Part shown: piece by piece, positions 24,314-35,380 of the stretch | How the letters are laid out: each line of letters opens with the position of its first letter | How positions within the stretch are numbered: the stretch's first letter is position 1 | Assembly (NCBI GenBank): GCA_036417435.1 | Contig: CM070904.1 | Coordinates: 41,264,408 to 41,328,407, forward strand | Origin: Inia geoffrensis | Taxonomy: Eukaryota; Chordata; Mammalia; Artiodactyla; Iniidae | Length of the DNA stretch: 64,000 nucleotides | Reading direction: 5' to 3' | The notes under the pieces: generated by a model | Databases searched by the model: none | The model's input: only the letters and a program-made list of their open reading frames with translations | Told to the model about the DNA's origin: nothing | Made by a program: the position numbers and the translations under genes

Positions 24314-24683
24314 GGGACTTTCCTGGTGGTGCAGTGGTTAAGAATCCTCCTGCCAGTGCAGGGGACACAAGTTCAATCCCTGGTCTGGGAAGATCCTACG
24401 TGCCGCGGACTAAGCCTGCGTGCCGCAACTAGTGAGCCTGCACTCTAGAGCCCGCAAGCCACAACTATAGAGCCACACGCCACAACTACTGAAGCCCACA
24501 TGCCCTAGAGCCCACGTGCTACAACTACTGAAGCCCATGCACCTAGAGCCCATGCTCTGCAAGAAGAGAAGCCCCCAGAATGAGAAGCCTGCGCACGGCA
24601 GCTAAGAGTAGACCCTGCTCACCTCAATAGCGAAAGCCCGTGTGCAGCAAGGAAGACCCAGTGCAGCCAAAAATAGAAAAACC
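24314..24683 (+). mobile_element. CHR-1-type long cetacean SINE
   Basis: Begins 'gggactttcctggtggtgca', includes 'aagttcaatccctggtctgg', the reiterated 'cacaactactgaagccca' units, 'gagcccatgctctgcaagaa' and 'agcaaggaagacccagtgca', then an A-rich end. Flanks AAATTGAATTACA (24301-24313) and AAATCGAATTACA (24684-24696) are a 13-bp target-site duplication with one change. Confidence 0.95.
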
Positions 24684-24696
24684 AAATCGAATTACA

Positions 24697-25880
24697 TACA
24701 TAGGTTCTTCTTTTGTGGCATATGCTAATTATTGGTTCTATTTACATCCTTGAAATTTAATGGAAGTTAAAGCAATGAATAGTTTAATCAAGGTCTTAGA
24801 GCAATTTTTGCCTATAATATACAAATAATTGATGTAGTAATATATATCCTACTTCTTATCTAGATAAATATGGCAGAACGTCTCTTCATTGAATGTTTTT
24901 TCATATTTGCCGAAAACTTAATTCAGGGAATGAAGAATCAAAGAAAAATGCCAAAATAATAATTGGGTTAATAAAATTGGTGTTGACATTGAAGAATTAA
25001 GCACAGATGACCATTTTTTCTTATGAGCAACTCAAGTGCTAATTCTCTCAGTTTCAAGTCCTTTGTTTGAAAGCATTGCATACCAGATTGTTTTACATTT
25101 AACTCACTCTAATGGATTGACAAAATCCATGAGAGCACTTAACAGGATTTCTGCGCACAAATCAGGAGCCCATTTGTAAGTACAAGTGAAATGTATACTC
25201 ACAAATAGAAACATCAAAGTAAATGTTATACTTTGATATTTCTTCTATAAAAATTTGTTCATATATAATTTTATGCAACATTGCTTATGTTTCTAAGATA
25301 AAACAAATTTCTTATTCTCTAACAATATAATGGGATAGAATGTGTATGACAGGAATAATTCCAAGTTCAGGGGCAATTTAATGGAACTTGCTTTGCATGT
25401 TCCTACATAATCCTTCAGAAGCCATTATCCTAGCAACCCTGTCTATACCTTTGAGATGAGAGAGAATTTCCTTGAGAGGGAAAGAAAGTTTTTAATTAAT
25501 GGCCAATTGTTTTCTTTGTCTTGAAGGTTTGCTAATGATGTTTTGTATCTGTAAACTGAGAATGAAATAATTGAAAATCCTAGGATACTTATTCATTTTG
25601 CAACCAGTACAGTTTGTGTTATCAATTGTCAAAACTTTGAATTTGACTTTTATTTAACATATACTTTTAAGGTAAATACTGAAGAACTGTTATATTTTTC
25701 CTTGCAAACTCTATTTTCAGAATTACATTAATATTTAGAATTTCTTTTCTAAATTATTAACTGCTATGCTTTTGCCTAGCTGATCTTTGTATGTTTCAGT
25801 ATCTGGATGACACCTAAACAACTGGCTAATTTCATGAAATACATGAGTTGTTAAAATCAATCAAATGAATTATATAGTAG
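24697..25880. other. unassigned intronic sequence
   Basis: AT-rich intron between the SINE and the provirus. No feature recognised. Confidence 0.5.
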
Positions 25881-26353
25881 TGTCAACTGAAAGAAAAATG
25901 CACAGCATGAGAGTTATGAGTTAAGGTTTACCCAGGGGCTTACTGAGGACTCTTGCCCCGGAGACAGCCTCTGATAGCTCTGAGGGACTGCTCCCAAGAG
26001 GTAGGGGAGAAGGCCAGTTTATATGTGATTTTGTTGTTGTTAAGAAATATATGCAGTCAGCATACATCTTCGTGGAAACTTACTGCTAGTCACAAAGAAC
26101 AGCCATCTCAAGGTAATGATCATAGCGCTTTCTGTGTATGGGAAGAGGCAAGAAGTGGGGTTTATTAAAATTCTTCCGGAAGTGCGTCTGACTATCTAAG
26201 GGTCTGTTTGTTCAAAGCACAGAGTATCCTTTTATTGTCTTTAATTTCCTCTGTTAGAAGCACTGAGTGTACGGTCAGTCAGTGACTGCAATGGGTTAAT
26301 CTTTGTAGACTTGGATGGAGAATGACATACTCTTTGCTCTTCTTTTGTTGGAA
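25881..26353 (-). repeat. 3' LTR of the provirus
   Basis: On the plus strand it runs TGTCAACTGAAAG... to ...CTTTTGTTGGAA. In element sense it ends ..TTTCAGTTGACA. A TATAAA-like element (antisense at about 26019-26025) sits in the expected promoter position. The canonical AATAAA that should precede the 3' end has decayed to GTAAA-type sequence here. By eye it is about 85-90% identical to the 5' LTR (not computed). Confidence 0.88.
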
Positions 26354-26354
26354 G

Positions 26355-26366
26355 TTCCCCCATTTT
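26355..26366 (-). other. polypurine tract of the provirus
   Basis: In element sense AAAATGGGGGAA, all purine but one base, directly abutting the start of the 3' LTR. This is where plus-strand priming occurs in retroviruses, and its position supports the LTR boundary. Confidence 0.75.
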
Positions 26367-27411
26367 GGTCATAAATTCAACCAAAGTTTGAGAGCCGTTT
26401 CATGACCAATTTGTCCTAGGGCCCTACGTCAAGGATTTCATAGGACTTCGTTGATAGGCCACTCAATGTGCTATGACTGAATTGGGCCCTTCTAATAGTA
26501 ACCATAAAGGTCTCTGGACCATCTGTCTTACTAGTCTGTTACGGCCCAGGAAATGATTCTCCCTGATTGTTTCTTGCCATATCTAGAGTTACACTATTAT
26601 AATCATTTTAATTCTATATAGAACTATATATTCGATCAAACATTTCAGATCTCTTAGTCATTACTGCTTTTGTTGGAGACACTGTTTATTCTTGCATTAC
26701 CAAATCTACAACTATCTTATCAGCAGAATACAAGTTCTATAGCTAGAAGTATTAATAAGGTCATGGTGAGGATTTATGCTATGAACTTCCAGCATCAAAC
26801 CAGTTCTTGAGATCACCAAGACTAGGGAGCAGATTGTTGAAGGCAGAAATCTGATTTTTTTTATGTGAGTCATTAAATGTGTTCTATTACAAGCCCAACA
26901 GAGTCATTAAACTTAAATGACTGTTGCCTGGTGTTACCCGTATAAATTCATTCCATAACAGGAAGAGTCCCTCCTGATAAGTGGGAGTTTATGTTCTTTG
27001 AATTAAATTTAGCTCATTGTTCTGACTGAGCTTGAGTAACTCTGATAGAAAATTCATATTTATGTTAAAATAAATTTTCTAAGGGACCATCCAATCATAT
27101 CCTTGGAGAAGAGAAATCCACCAGGGTGAACCAGAAGTACTGGATGTAGGTAATTGACCATAAACCAAAAAATGAGATAGATTTTTAAAAATTTGCATAG
27201 GATTGTGCCCATGATACAAAAACATTTGGTTCACATGTAAAAATCCAAGAAATCAGGATCCAGTCTGGCATCTTGGAATAGCTATCTGCTTCTGCTGCCC
27301 TCATCTCTTCCTGCTGTGGGTATGGTTTCTTTTCTGCTTGAGTATTGTGTCAAGGTGAGTTTGAGGTTAGCAATCCTCTCTATAGACCAGTCCAGTGCAG
27401 GGCCCTTTTTA

Positions 27412-27545
27412 AATGGGAAATATGAACCTAAGAGTCAATTCCCTTTAGTCTTGTTGTGCATGAGCTAGTTAAGAGTACCTGATAAAGGCCTTTCCATCTA
27501 AGCTGAAGAGAGTCCTTTAAATGATGTCTTTTCCAGTATATATTC
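27412..27545 (-). pseudogene. integrase C-terminal remnant of retroviral pol
   Basis: Minus-strand translation gives a stretch containing RWKGLYQVLL followed by a TRLKGIDS block and a VHISH block. This is the arrangement of the integrase C-terminal domain of gamma-like retroviruses, where a W-K-G-P-Y core precedes an 'I(D)xWxHxSH' motif. A TAG stop occupies the position of the usual Trp between the last two blocks, so it is not functional. It fixes the coding direction as minus and places pol about 1 kb from the 3' LTR. Confidence 0.75.
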
Positions 27546-30075
27546 TTCTGGTTGTAGTCATAGGGTATCCGATCTTTATCCAAACATCCAAACATAGATT
27601 ACTGTGATAAACTTCAGAAACAAGCTAAAAATGTTCTTTTAACAAGTGACTTAAACTTTTATGATAATGTAACATGACAGCAGGAGCCACCTAGGAAGTG
27701 AGTTTCAGGCAGTAAATTCCAAAACCTTATAGATAATTAATAGCACAAGAACTTGATATCTATAAACGTATATTACTGAAACATATCTTTTCTCTAAAGT
27801 CATCCTCATTTCCACCAAATATAGCCAAACTAAGACTAACTTGTTTACAAAATAAGTCTGGTTTCAATAAACTCGGCCTGATTATTTACATAAGTGTACC
27901 AAGAATAGCAGTTGATTATATAGGCTCTTTTAAATTTGTTTTTTTGAAGCTTGTCATAAACAGTCCCTCACTGAACTTTACTAAGGCGTCTCAAGGCCAC
28001 GAAAATTATGCCTAGGACTTGCCATCAGATTTACCTGTATAGGTTTGGGTGAATTCCTCCCTTCTCAAGGTCCCCAAACTATCTTGAGGGTCCTTTCTTA
28101 TTCACCTGATAAGGATGCTGGGAACCCTGCAAATAAGGCACTAGGCTGTTTCTCTAAGGGGCTTTATGGCTCCATAAAGTCCATCTTAGTTCTTTAAAGC
28201 TGACTTGTTATATCCGATTCTATGCATATTCTCAAATAAGGCATTCCAGTCAAAGCTATGTTAATATAACCAGTGTTGCCATTGTACCCTGTCAAATGGA
28301 GAAGAGATTTTTATTGAACTTTGGCAAATAACTATATTTCCATGAAAATAAGAGTAAGGAGTTTCCACTTCTAGAGGGATCAGGAAGAGAGAAAAAGATA
28401 AATGTTTCAATTCTGCTTACAAAGGTATAATTTATCAAATTGGTGTTAGTCATAGTATAAGAGGAAAGATTTCCTTATATCAAGAAAACAAAGATAAACA
28501 GTAATATTTTAGACAAAAGGTCATAAAAATTATAACCATATTCATCAGTTCATTCAGTCATATGCAATTAAGTTTTGTTGATCTTGATCTCCTGTTAACA
28601 ATTTTATGAAGTCATCAGATTTTTCACTAGAATTCTTTAACTTCATACCCAGGTCAGCAGTATAATCTGAAAGCTATCAGAAACCTGTAATTGTCAAAAA
28701 AAAAAAAAAAAAAAGCCCTTCCGTGACTCTTCTTGAAGATGAAAAATTTTAATAAAAGCAACAGAGTAAAATAACAACTATACATGACAAAAGACTTAAA
28801 ATGGCATGGTTAAAGATATGATTACAATTGACAAAAAAATTTGGTTATTTCTGTTACACACATTTTAAGATAATTGGACTATGATAACATTAGAGTAGGA
28901 CATCTGAATTTTAGGAATTTCCTAGAACTTCTAGAATATTTATATTGATAACATTTACTCGTACAATATTACCTAAGGTTTATCATCATTTATTTAACAA
29001 TGTTAATCATGTAATTTAATATACCAAATAAACCTAATTAGTTTAATATCTTTCTTTGAGATGTTTCAGGGTCCCCTGGAGACATGCCAACATTAGCTAG
29101 AGGTCATAACAGAGAGAAATTCAAATTCTAGTTTTGCAGCAGCTTATTTTAATATTAGAATTCTTTCAGCCAATTAAGTTCATTTTAATCTTTGCCAGCC
29201 CTGGTCATACATCAAATTCTTTCTCAGGGTTTCTTTTCATAACCCTGTAGTTTGCCTTTTTTCTTCCAGATTGTGTCCTATGCTTTCCCTTGCTCTTTTT
29301 TTCTTTTAATCTTAGCCTCTCTTTAGGACAAAATTACTTTGTTTTCCCTTAACAGAATGCATTTCCTTTTCGTTTACGCTTTTAAAAAGTTTTCTTGCAT
29401 ACAAAGATGTTTTATTTATTTTAGTGGTTCCAATTACACATATTAATCAGAATTCTCAACCCTTAAGAACCCCAATCTCTAGCAAAAACCAAGAAGTCAG
29501 CAGTTATGAACTGTTACATGAGCGTGCCTGATTGGCAAACTTACGAACATATTCCATTACCTCTAGAAACACATTTTTTCACAGTGTAATTTTTCCTCAC
29601 TGTGGTATAAGACATGTGACCAATAAGCCAAACATCTTTAGTTTTTTTTTTTTAAATAGGAAGACAAAAGTAGATAAATTTAGACTTGCTTAGCAATTAA
29701 TTTCCCAGTATTTTCTATTATTTGGAAATGATCTAGACATTCAATGAATTCCCATCATTTAATTTAACTTAGTAAAACTCTAAAATTTCAAGTTACTGAA
29801 AGATCTGGAGAAACTATTTTTAAGTAGACATACAATAAGACATAATTGTTCTTAAAACATTCATCTAAAAATGTCTTAGCCCATTTGGATCTAAGTTTCT
29901 TTACAAAAATATCATTAGTTTTCTTGATGACAAATTTTGTTAGAGATAACATGATCTTATTTGACGTTTAGTAAACGGATACAATAACAGTTGTACATAT
30001 AATGTTCTTGATTCTAAAGATAGGACTCTTTTAGTTAAACCAACAAACTTGTTTTTATTGGGTAAAGATTAATCG

Positions 30076-30581
30076 TAGATCATGTCAGTTACAAACTGGC
30101 ACTTGCCATCGGCACTTGCCATCTACCTCTACAAGGATTAAATCAGGAGCTGCTGTAGCTGCTGACATTCAACACTCGCTGAAAGGTGTTCAGGGTGGAG
30201 ATCAGGAATGAAGCATTGTGTGCTCTGTGAAAAACAGGCCTTCAGATAGTTAGATATTTTCAGGAGATGATTTTATGAACCCAATTCTTGTATCTCCTCA
30301 TATCTAGAAAAGCACTAAAATCCTTCATGGTGACATCTGCTCCTTGTGACTAGCAGTAACCTTCATGAGACTAGCAGAAACCTTCTGCAAAAAAAAAATG
30401 CACTTGATTGCATGTAGCCACCTTCACCAAAATCATATATATACTGACCTTCCTCATTACCTCTTTGGAGCAGTTTCTCAGAGCTGTCTGAAATGCTGTC
30501 TCCCGAACGATAGTCCTCATTTTACCCCAAATAAAACTTGACTCACAACTCTCAGGTTGTGCTTTTTTTTTTCAGTTGGCA
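30076..30581 (+). repeat. related LTR in opposite orientation, nested in the provirus
   Basis: Positions about 30290-30581 align in sense with the reverse complement of the proviral LTRs: 'cttgtgactagcagtaacct', 'ggagcagtttctcagagctg', 'tagtcctcatttt' and 'cttgactcacaactctcagg', ending 'ttttttcagttggca'. It keeps AATAAA (30530-30535) about 46 bp before its end and a TATA-like tract near 30436-30446. The same tetranucleotide ATCG at 30072-30075 and 30582-30585 suggests a 4-bp duplication, although the predicted first bases would then be TA rather than TG. No linked internal region was recognised, so it is read as a solo LTR of a sister subfamily inserted later. A 13-bp tandem GGCACTTGCCATC lies at 30097-30122. 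Confidence 0.75.
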
Positions 30582-32044
30582 ATCGTGATCTTAAAAAAAC
30601 CATTTGGGTTAAGTTGTATTGTACTTCTGAGAATGTATACAAGCATTTAATTTTCTTTAAGCCAATTAAATAGTTCTTTTTTTACAGTTTAATTTTGATA
30701 ATACCATCACCAAAGGTAGAAACATATATCTATAATGTACACACAGACATATAAATAGGCACAGCCAGAGATCGCCTAGCCTCGTTTTAAAACTTAAGTC
30801 ATGAATCGGGTATTACAATATAAAACTTGCTAGTTTATAATAACAGTTGGAATAAGTTAACTCACTTGGGTTTTAAAAGGCTTCTTCCCCCACCACCACC
30901 ACCACACACACCCCCTTTTTTTAATCTCAGAAATTGGAGACAGTCTAGATAAGAGTTTCCTGAGAGGACCTGGTAAAACATTTACATCTCAAAGGCTCAG
31001 GGAGATAATGGTAAGCTCCTCCTAGAAGGACTTCTGTTCCCTTTGGGTCAGAATTTTGAAAAGAATGTTTTATAAAGCCAGCTTCCTCTGACTGCATATG
31101 TAAAAGCCAGTTTTGGAATGTCAAGAGAGTCCCATCTTGACCTTTTTCAGGATGACATTTCCTTCATCTCCCAATTAACTACTTGCATGTATAAGCTCCT
31201 TATAAATATAAACCTCTGACTCATACCCTGCCAGGTTTATCTGACACCACTTTCTTCTGATCTGAAGGCTTTGTTTCCCATTTTAGTGTTGGTTTGTCAG
31301 GATAAAATTACTATTGAAGACTGGTGGGCTGATGTCACTCCTCTGGGTGGCGCCCTAGAGTCATCTCAGGGCTTTCACAGGTCTCAGTTTCTCCCCCTGG
31401 CTGTATAAAATCTCCATGGAGACTGGAGCACTGGTTGGCCAATGTTATGTGTGCATCCCAAGGGCAAATTTATTTAATGACTGGGTGACTCACACTGAAT
31501 GGTGTGAGGGCTTGCCTCTGCCACTCCCATAAATTTCCCAGTTGACTGAGAAAACTGCAACTGGTTGGGAGGAGCTGTGTCCCTAATCTTCGGAGCTGAA
31601 AGCTCTCACATGGTATCTTCACTTTTATTCAGACAAACTCTGTTAAGGTATTCAAGAAAGACACCAGGCTAGCCCCCTACCTAATCACCTAGTCCAGACC
31701 ACTTGGTGTCTTTCAGCTGAGCAACCTCCCGCTGTCTCTCAACGGGGGTAACCCACTCAGTATCTTTCAACTGAGCAAACTTTTCCCAGTGTCTTTCGAC
31801 TTGGTAACCCAGCTACCTCTTCTTGAACCTAAGTTCAAGGAAAACCTACTCCTCATGGCAAGGAGTTTAACAACCACCACATAAAACTCAGAATCATCAA
31901 TCAAGATGTGAGATCCAAGACCCAGGAGAGACATACCCAGTTGTCTGGACTCCCCGAGGAAGTGGACCAGCGCAAGGGGCCCATGTTGGGCCCAAGGCTC
32001 CAGATACTTGTAGAGTTCAGGCAAAGGAGAGAAGTCAGCCCTTG

Positions 32045-32062
32045 TTCCCTTTGTGGTCACCA
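32045..32062 (-). other. primer binding site candidate of the provirus
   Basis: In element sense TGGTGACCACAAAGGGAA, four bases (GTTT) after the 5' LTR. It starts with the obligatory TGG (complement of tRNA CCA). I cannot assign the tRNA with confidence from memory. Confidence 0.6.
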
Positions 32063-32066
32063 AAAC

Positions 32067-32542
32067 ATTCAACTGGAAGAAAAATGCACAACATGAGAGT
32101 TGTGAGTTAAGGTTTATCCAGGGTCTTACTGAGGACTCTAGCACAGGAGACAGCCTCTCAGATAGCTCTGAGGAAGTGCTCCAGAGAGGTAGGGAGGGAA
32201 GGCTAGTTTATATGTGATTTTGTTGCTGTTAGGGAATACATGCAGTCAGCATACATCTTGGTAGGAACTTACAGCTAGTCACAAAGAACAGCCATCTCAA
32301 GGTAATGATCATAATGCTTTTCTGTGTATGGGAAGATACAAGAAGTGGAGTTCATTTAAATTCTTCCTGCAATGCGTCTAACTATCTAAGGGTCTGTCTG
32401 TCCAAGCACAGAGCATCCTGTTATCGTCTTTAATTTCCTCTGTGTGAAACACTGAGATCACTGTCAGTCAGCAACTTCAATGGCTTAATCTTTGTAGACG
32501 TAGATGGAGAGCAAAATACTCTTCACTCTTCTTTTGTTTGCA
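32067..32542 (-). repeat. 5' LTR of the provirus
   Basis: Plus-strand ATTCAACTGGAAG... to ...TTTTGTTTGCA; element sense begins TGCAAACAAAAGAAG. It shares with the other LTR long blocks such as 'cacaaagaacagccatctca', 'gcagtcagcatacatctt' and 'actatctaagggtctgt'. The last two bases at its inner edge differ from the canonical CA. Confidence 0.88.
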
Positions 32543-33469
32543 GTATCATTGGTAGAAAAACAAGTAGTGAAAAATCTGCACTTGTCAAGCTTTATTTTTA
32601 TTGCGATACTAATGCTTGTGTTTTGGTTTTTCCCCTGTAATTTAGTATTAACCTTAATAAGCAATTTCTAACATGAATGATAGTAAAAAGGGATGGGCTT
32701 AGACTAAAGCAATATGATTCTCTAACACAGACACACACACAAGAGAGTACAGACACAAGTACAAGCATCTTCATTGTATAGGGGACCATCTACCGTGTTT
32801 ATTTTTCTCTTTCCATTTTTTTAACCAGAAACCTTAATTTAATATCTGGGTGTTCGATGTATGCAAACTAGATAATCACAGATTTCAGATATAGTGATAA
32901 TTAAAGCAGTTGTTTACACAATGCTGTAAATAATCCTTCAGATAGTATAATCTATCTAGGTTATTCATATGTATCTGTATATTCAAAATAACTGGGTAAC
33001 TAATACCTATTAAATATTGTAGTTTTGTGTTTTTGTGGAATCAGTTACAAATTTCCCTCTGACTTAAGAGGAAAAAATGTCTTTAAAGTTGTAGTAGAGA
33101 TTGATTTTTAAAATATTAAAGTACTGGCTGGTTCTGAATCCAAGGTTTAATACTGATTATGACTAGAATGTAATCAAAGTTAAGGACCACTGGTAATTGG
33201 TTTCTTATTGTGAAAACCATCTCTACATTAACTAACTTGCTCAAAGCCTTCTTCAAACAGTGATGCCATGTAATTAGGAAGGATATCACAGATACAGAGA
33301 CAGCATATATTTGTACAAAATATTTGTTCTGCCAGTAACTTTTGGTTACTTTATACATGAACATTTTATTATTTATTCCTATTCTCTCTCTCTCATTTCT
33401 TCCTTACTTTTTTTTCCTTTTTTTTTTTTTTAAAAACTTTGCTCAATTATTCAAGGGACAATTCTTGTT

Positions 33470-35380
33470 TACCATTTATGTGTGCTAGGTCTTGAGGACA
33501 CTGTAAGGGAATAGATAGACATGACCCTAATTTAAGAGCTTCCAGTCTAACGAGAGATAGTTTTGCTACAGACAGTTACAACACAGTATAGTACCTGCTA
33601 CAATAGCTGTCATATAGGGTGCTGTATTAGTTTTTTATTATTGCTTCTTTAACAAATTGCCACAAATTTGATAGCTTAAAACAACAAATTTATTCTCTTA
33701 CAGTTCTATAGGTCTGAAGTCAGACATAGATTTTATGGGGCTATAAGCAAGATGTTGGCAGGGTAGCATTTTTTTCTGGAAGGTTTAGGGGAAAATGTTT
33801 TCTTTTCCAGCTTCTAGGTGCTGGCTCGTGGCTCCCTTCCTCCAAAGTCTTGAAATTCAGAAACATTACATCATCTTTTGATCATTCTTTCATAGTCATT
33901 TTGCCTCTGATTCTTTCCTCAGCCAGGAAACGTTCTCTGAATTTAAGATCATGTGATTACGTTGAACCCACTAAGATAATCTCCTTATCCCAAGATCCGC
34001 AAGCTTAGTCATATCTACAGAGTTCATTTTGCCATCTAAAGTGGCGTGTTCACATGTTCCAGGGATTAGGATGTAAAAAATTCTTGCAGAGCCATCATTC
34101 TGCCTACCACATGCTACACAAGTACATAAGAACACCTCTTCTAGAACTGAGATGAAGAGTGTACTCAAGGATGACTTTCTGGAGGGAGTGATCTATCAGT
34201 TTGGACCTAAAGGACAAATAGTCATTAGCTAGGAAATGGAGGGAAGGTAGAACTGGTGACAGTTTCTGGTGTAGAACATGCAAAGGCCAGCAGTTAAATG
34301 AGTAGCTTCTAGGAACTAAAAAATGTTCAGTATTACTTATAACGTGCCAGAGGCAGAGTGATGCAACACAGTCGGAGGCAAACACTAATAGACCCATATC
34401 CTATGGAACCTTGATGACCAAGGTGAGGAGTCTAGACTTCATTCCATGAGCTGTGGTAAGTCACTGGAGAGTTTTAAATAGATGAGTCATGTGATCAGAT
34501 TTCCAGGTTTGTAAGTCGGTCCTGGCTGCAGTGCAGGGAATAGATTGAAGGAAGTGAGTTATGGTGGCAGTAAGATCTTGGAAGGTGCCATTGTAGTGAT
34601 TTAAGCTGGAGATTTAGAGGCGGGCTAAATATGGGTGGTATCAGTCAGAATAGATACAGCGGACTGATTCAAGAGATATTTAGGTATTTGAAATGATAGA
34701 TCTTTGTCGTTAAACAGGTACAGGTAGCACAACAGAATGATTCAAATGCGACACTCCAGTTTTTGACTCAGTCATATTGTTAGAACTGGGAAATGCAGGA
34801 GAAAGAATGGTTGTGATGGTCAGAAGGTGAGTGTAGCTTTTGCCACGTTGAGTTTGACTGGTTCTTTAGGTGTAGATTTCCAGTCTATGGCTCAGAAGCT
34901 TGAATAAGAAATCTGGGCTGAAGATACTAATTAGGGATTTAAAGGTTGTAGACGATTATTTAAACTCTTTGGGTGGTGAAGGTGGAGGATCAGAAAAGAG
35001 AATCTAGGGCAGTGCCCAGAGGAAACCTATCAGTTAAGAGAGGTACAGAGGGAGAAGAATTCAACAAACAAACAAAAAAAGGTGTGCCCAGAGAGATGGT
35101 GAGGGTGTGGAGTAGGGGTGAGGGACATAAAGGTAAGGTGTGATGAAACTTGGGGAAGATATTTCAAGAATGATGGCATAGTCAACACTCAGAACGATTG
35201 TTGAATGATCAGGTCTGAAAGATAAGACGTAAAAGATAGTTCATGACTTTATTACTTTGGCAAGAGTAAGTACCTTTAAGGAATAGGTAGACTCAAAATC
35301 TAGGGTTAAGTGTGTTGAGAATAGAATGGAAATATAAGAGATGGAGGCAACGGTACTTTGTGGACATTTGAAAAGCACCA
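33470..35380 (+). repeat. old interspersed repeat of uncertain family, split by an MLT1 LTR
   Basis: Blocks such as 'aagagcttccagtctaacga', 'gatgactttctggagggagt', 'tagacttcattccatgagct', 'gatgagtcatgtgatcagat', 'gttgagtttgactggttct' and 'cagtgcccagaggaaaccta' occur in the order of a long, common mammalian fossil repeat that I recognise by wording but cannot name confidently. The MLT1 at 33623-34111 interrupts it. Related fragments lie at 43520-44115, 58580-59110 and 59860-60130. Confidence 0.5.
33623..34111 (-). mobile_element. MLT1-type LTR (ERVL-MaLR), antisense
   Basis: 'tgtattagttttttattatt', 'cacaaatttgatagcttaaa', 'tattctcttacagttctata', 'gctggctcgtggctcccttc', 'gggattaggatgta' and 'cattctgcctaccaca'. 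Ends TG...CA. Same family, opposite strand, as 12957-13451. Confidence 0.85.

Larger units (their letters stand above)
25881..32542 (-). mobile_element. decayed endogenous retrovirus (ERV1/gamma-like), complete LTR-to-LTR structure
   Basis: Two directly repeated LTRs (25881-26353 and 32067-32542) flank a 5.7 kb interior and read in the minus direction, so the right copy is the 5' LTR. Just inside the 5' LTR is a primer-binding-site candidate beginning TGG. Just before the 3' LTR is a purine-rich AAAATGGGGGAA. An integrase C-terminal remnant lies at 27412-27545. No long open frame survives, and only about 1 kb separates the integrase remnant from the 3' LTR, so an envelope region is absent or beyond recognition. 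Flanking bases GTAG (25877-25880) and GTAT (32543-32546) are compatible with an eroded 4-bp target duplication. The element is antisense to THSD7B. Class is inferred from the integrase remnant, LTR layout and 4-bp flanks. Confidence 0.85.

Noticed and set aside
31767..32144. 125-codon minus-strand frame spanning the provirus leader
   Set aside because: It starts in the 5' LTR and crosses the primer-binding region; no gag-like feature is visible, so it is untranslated leader read by chance.
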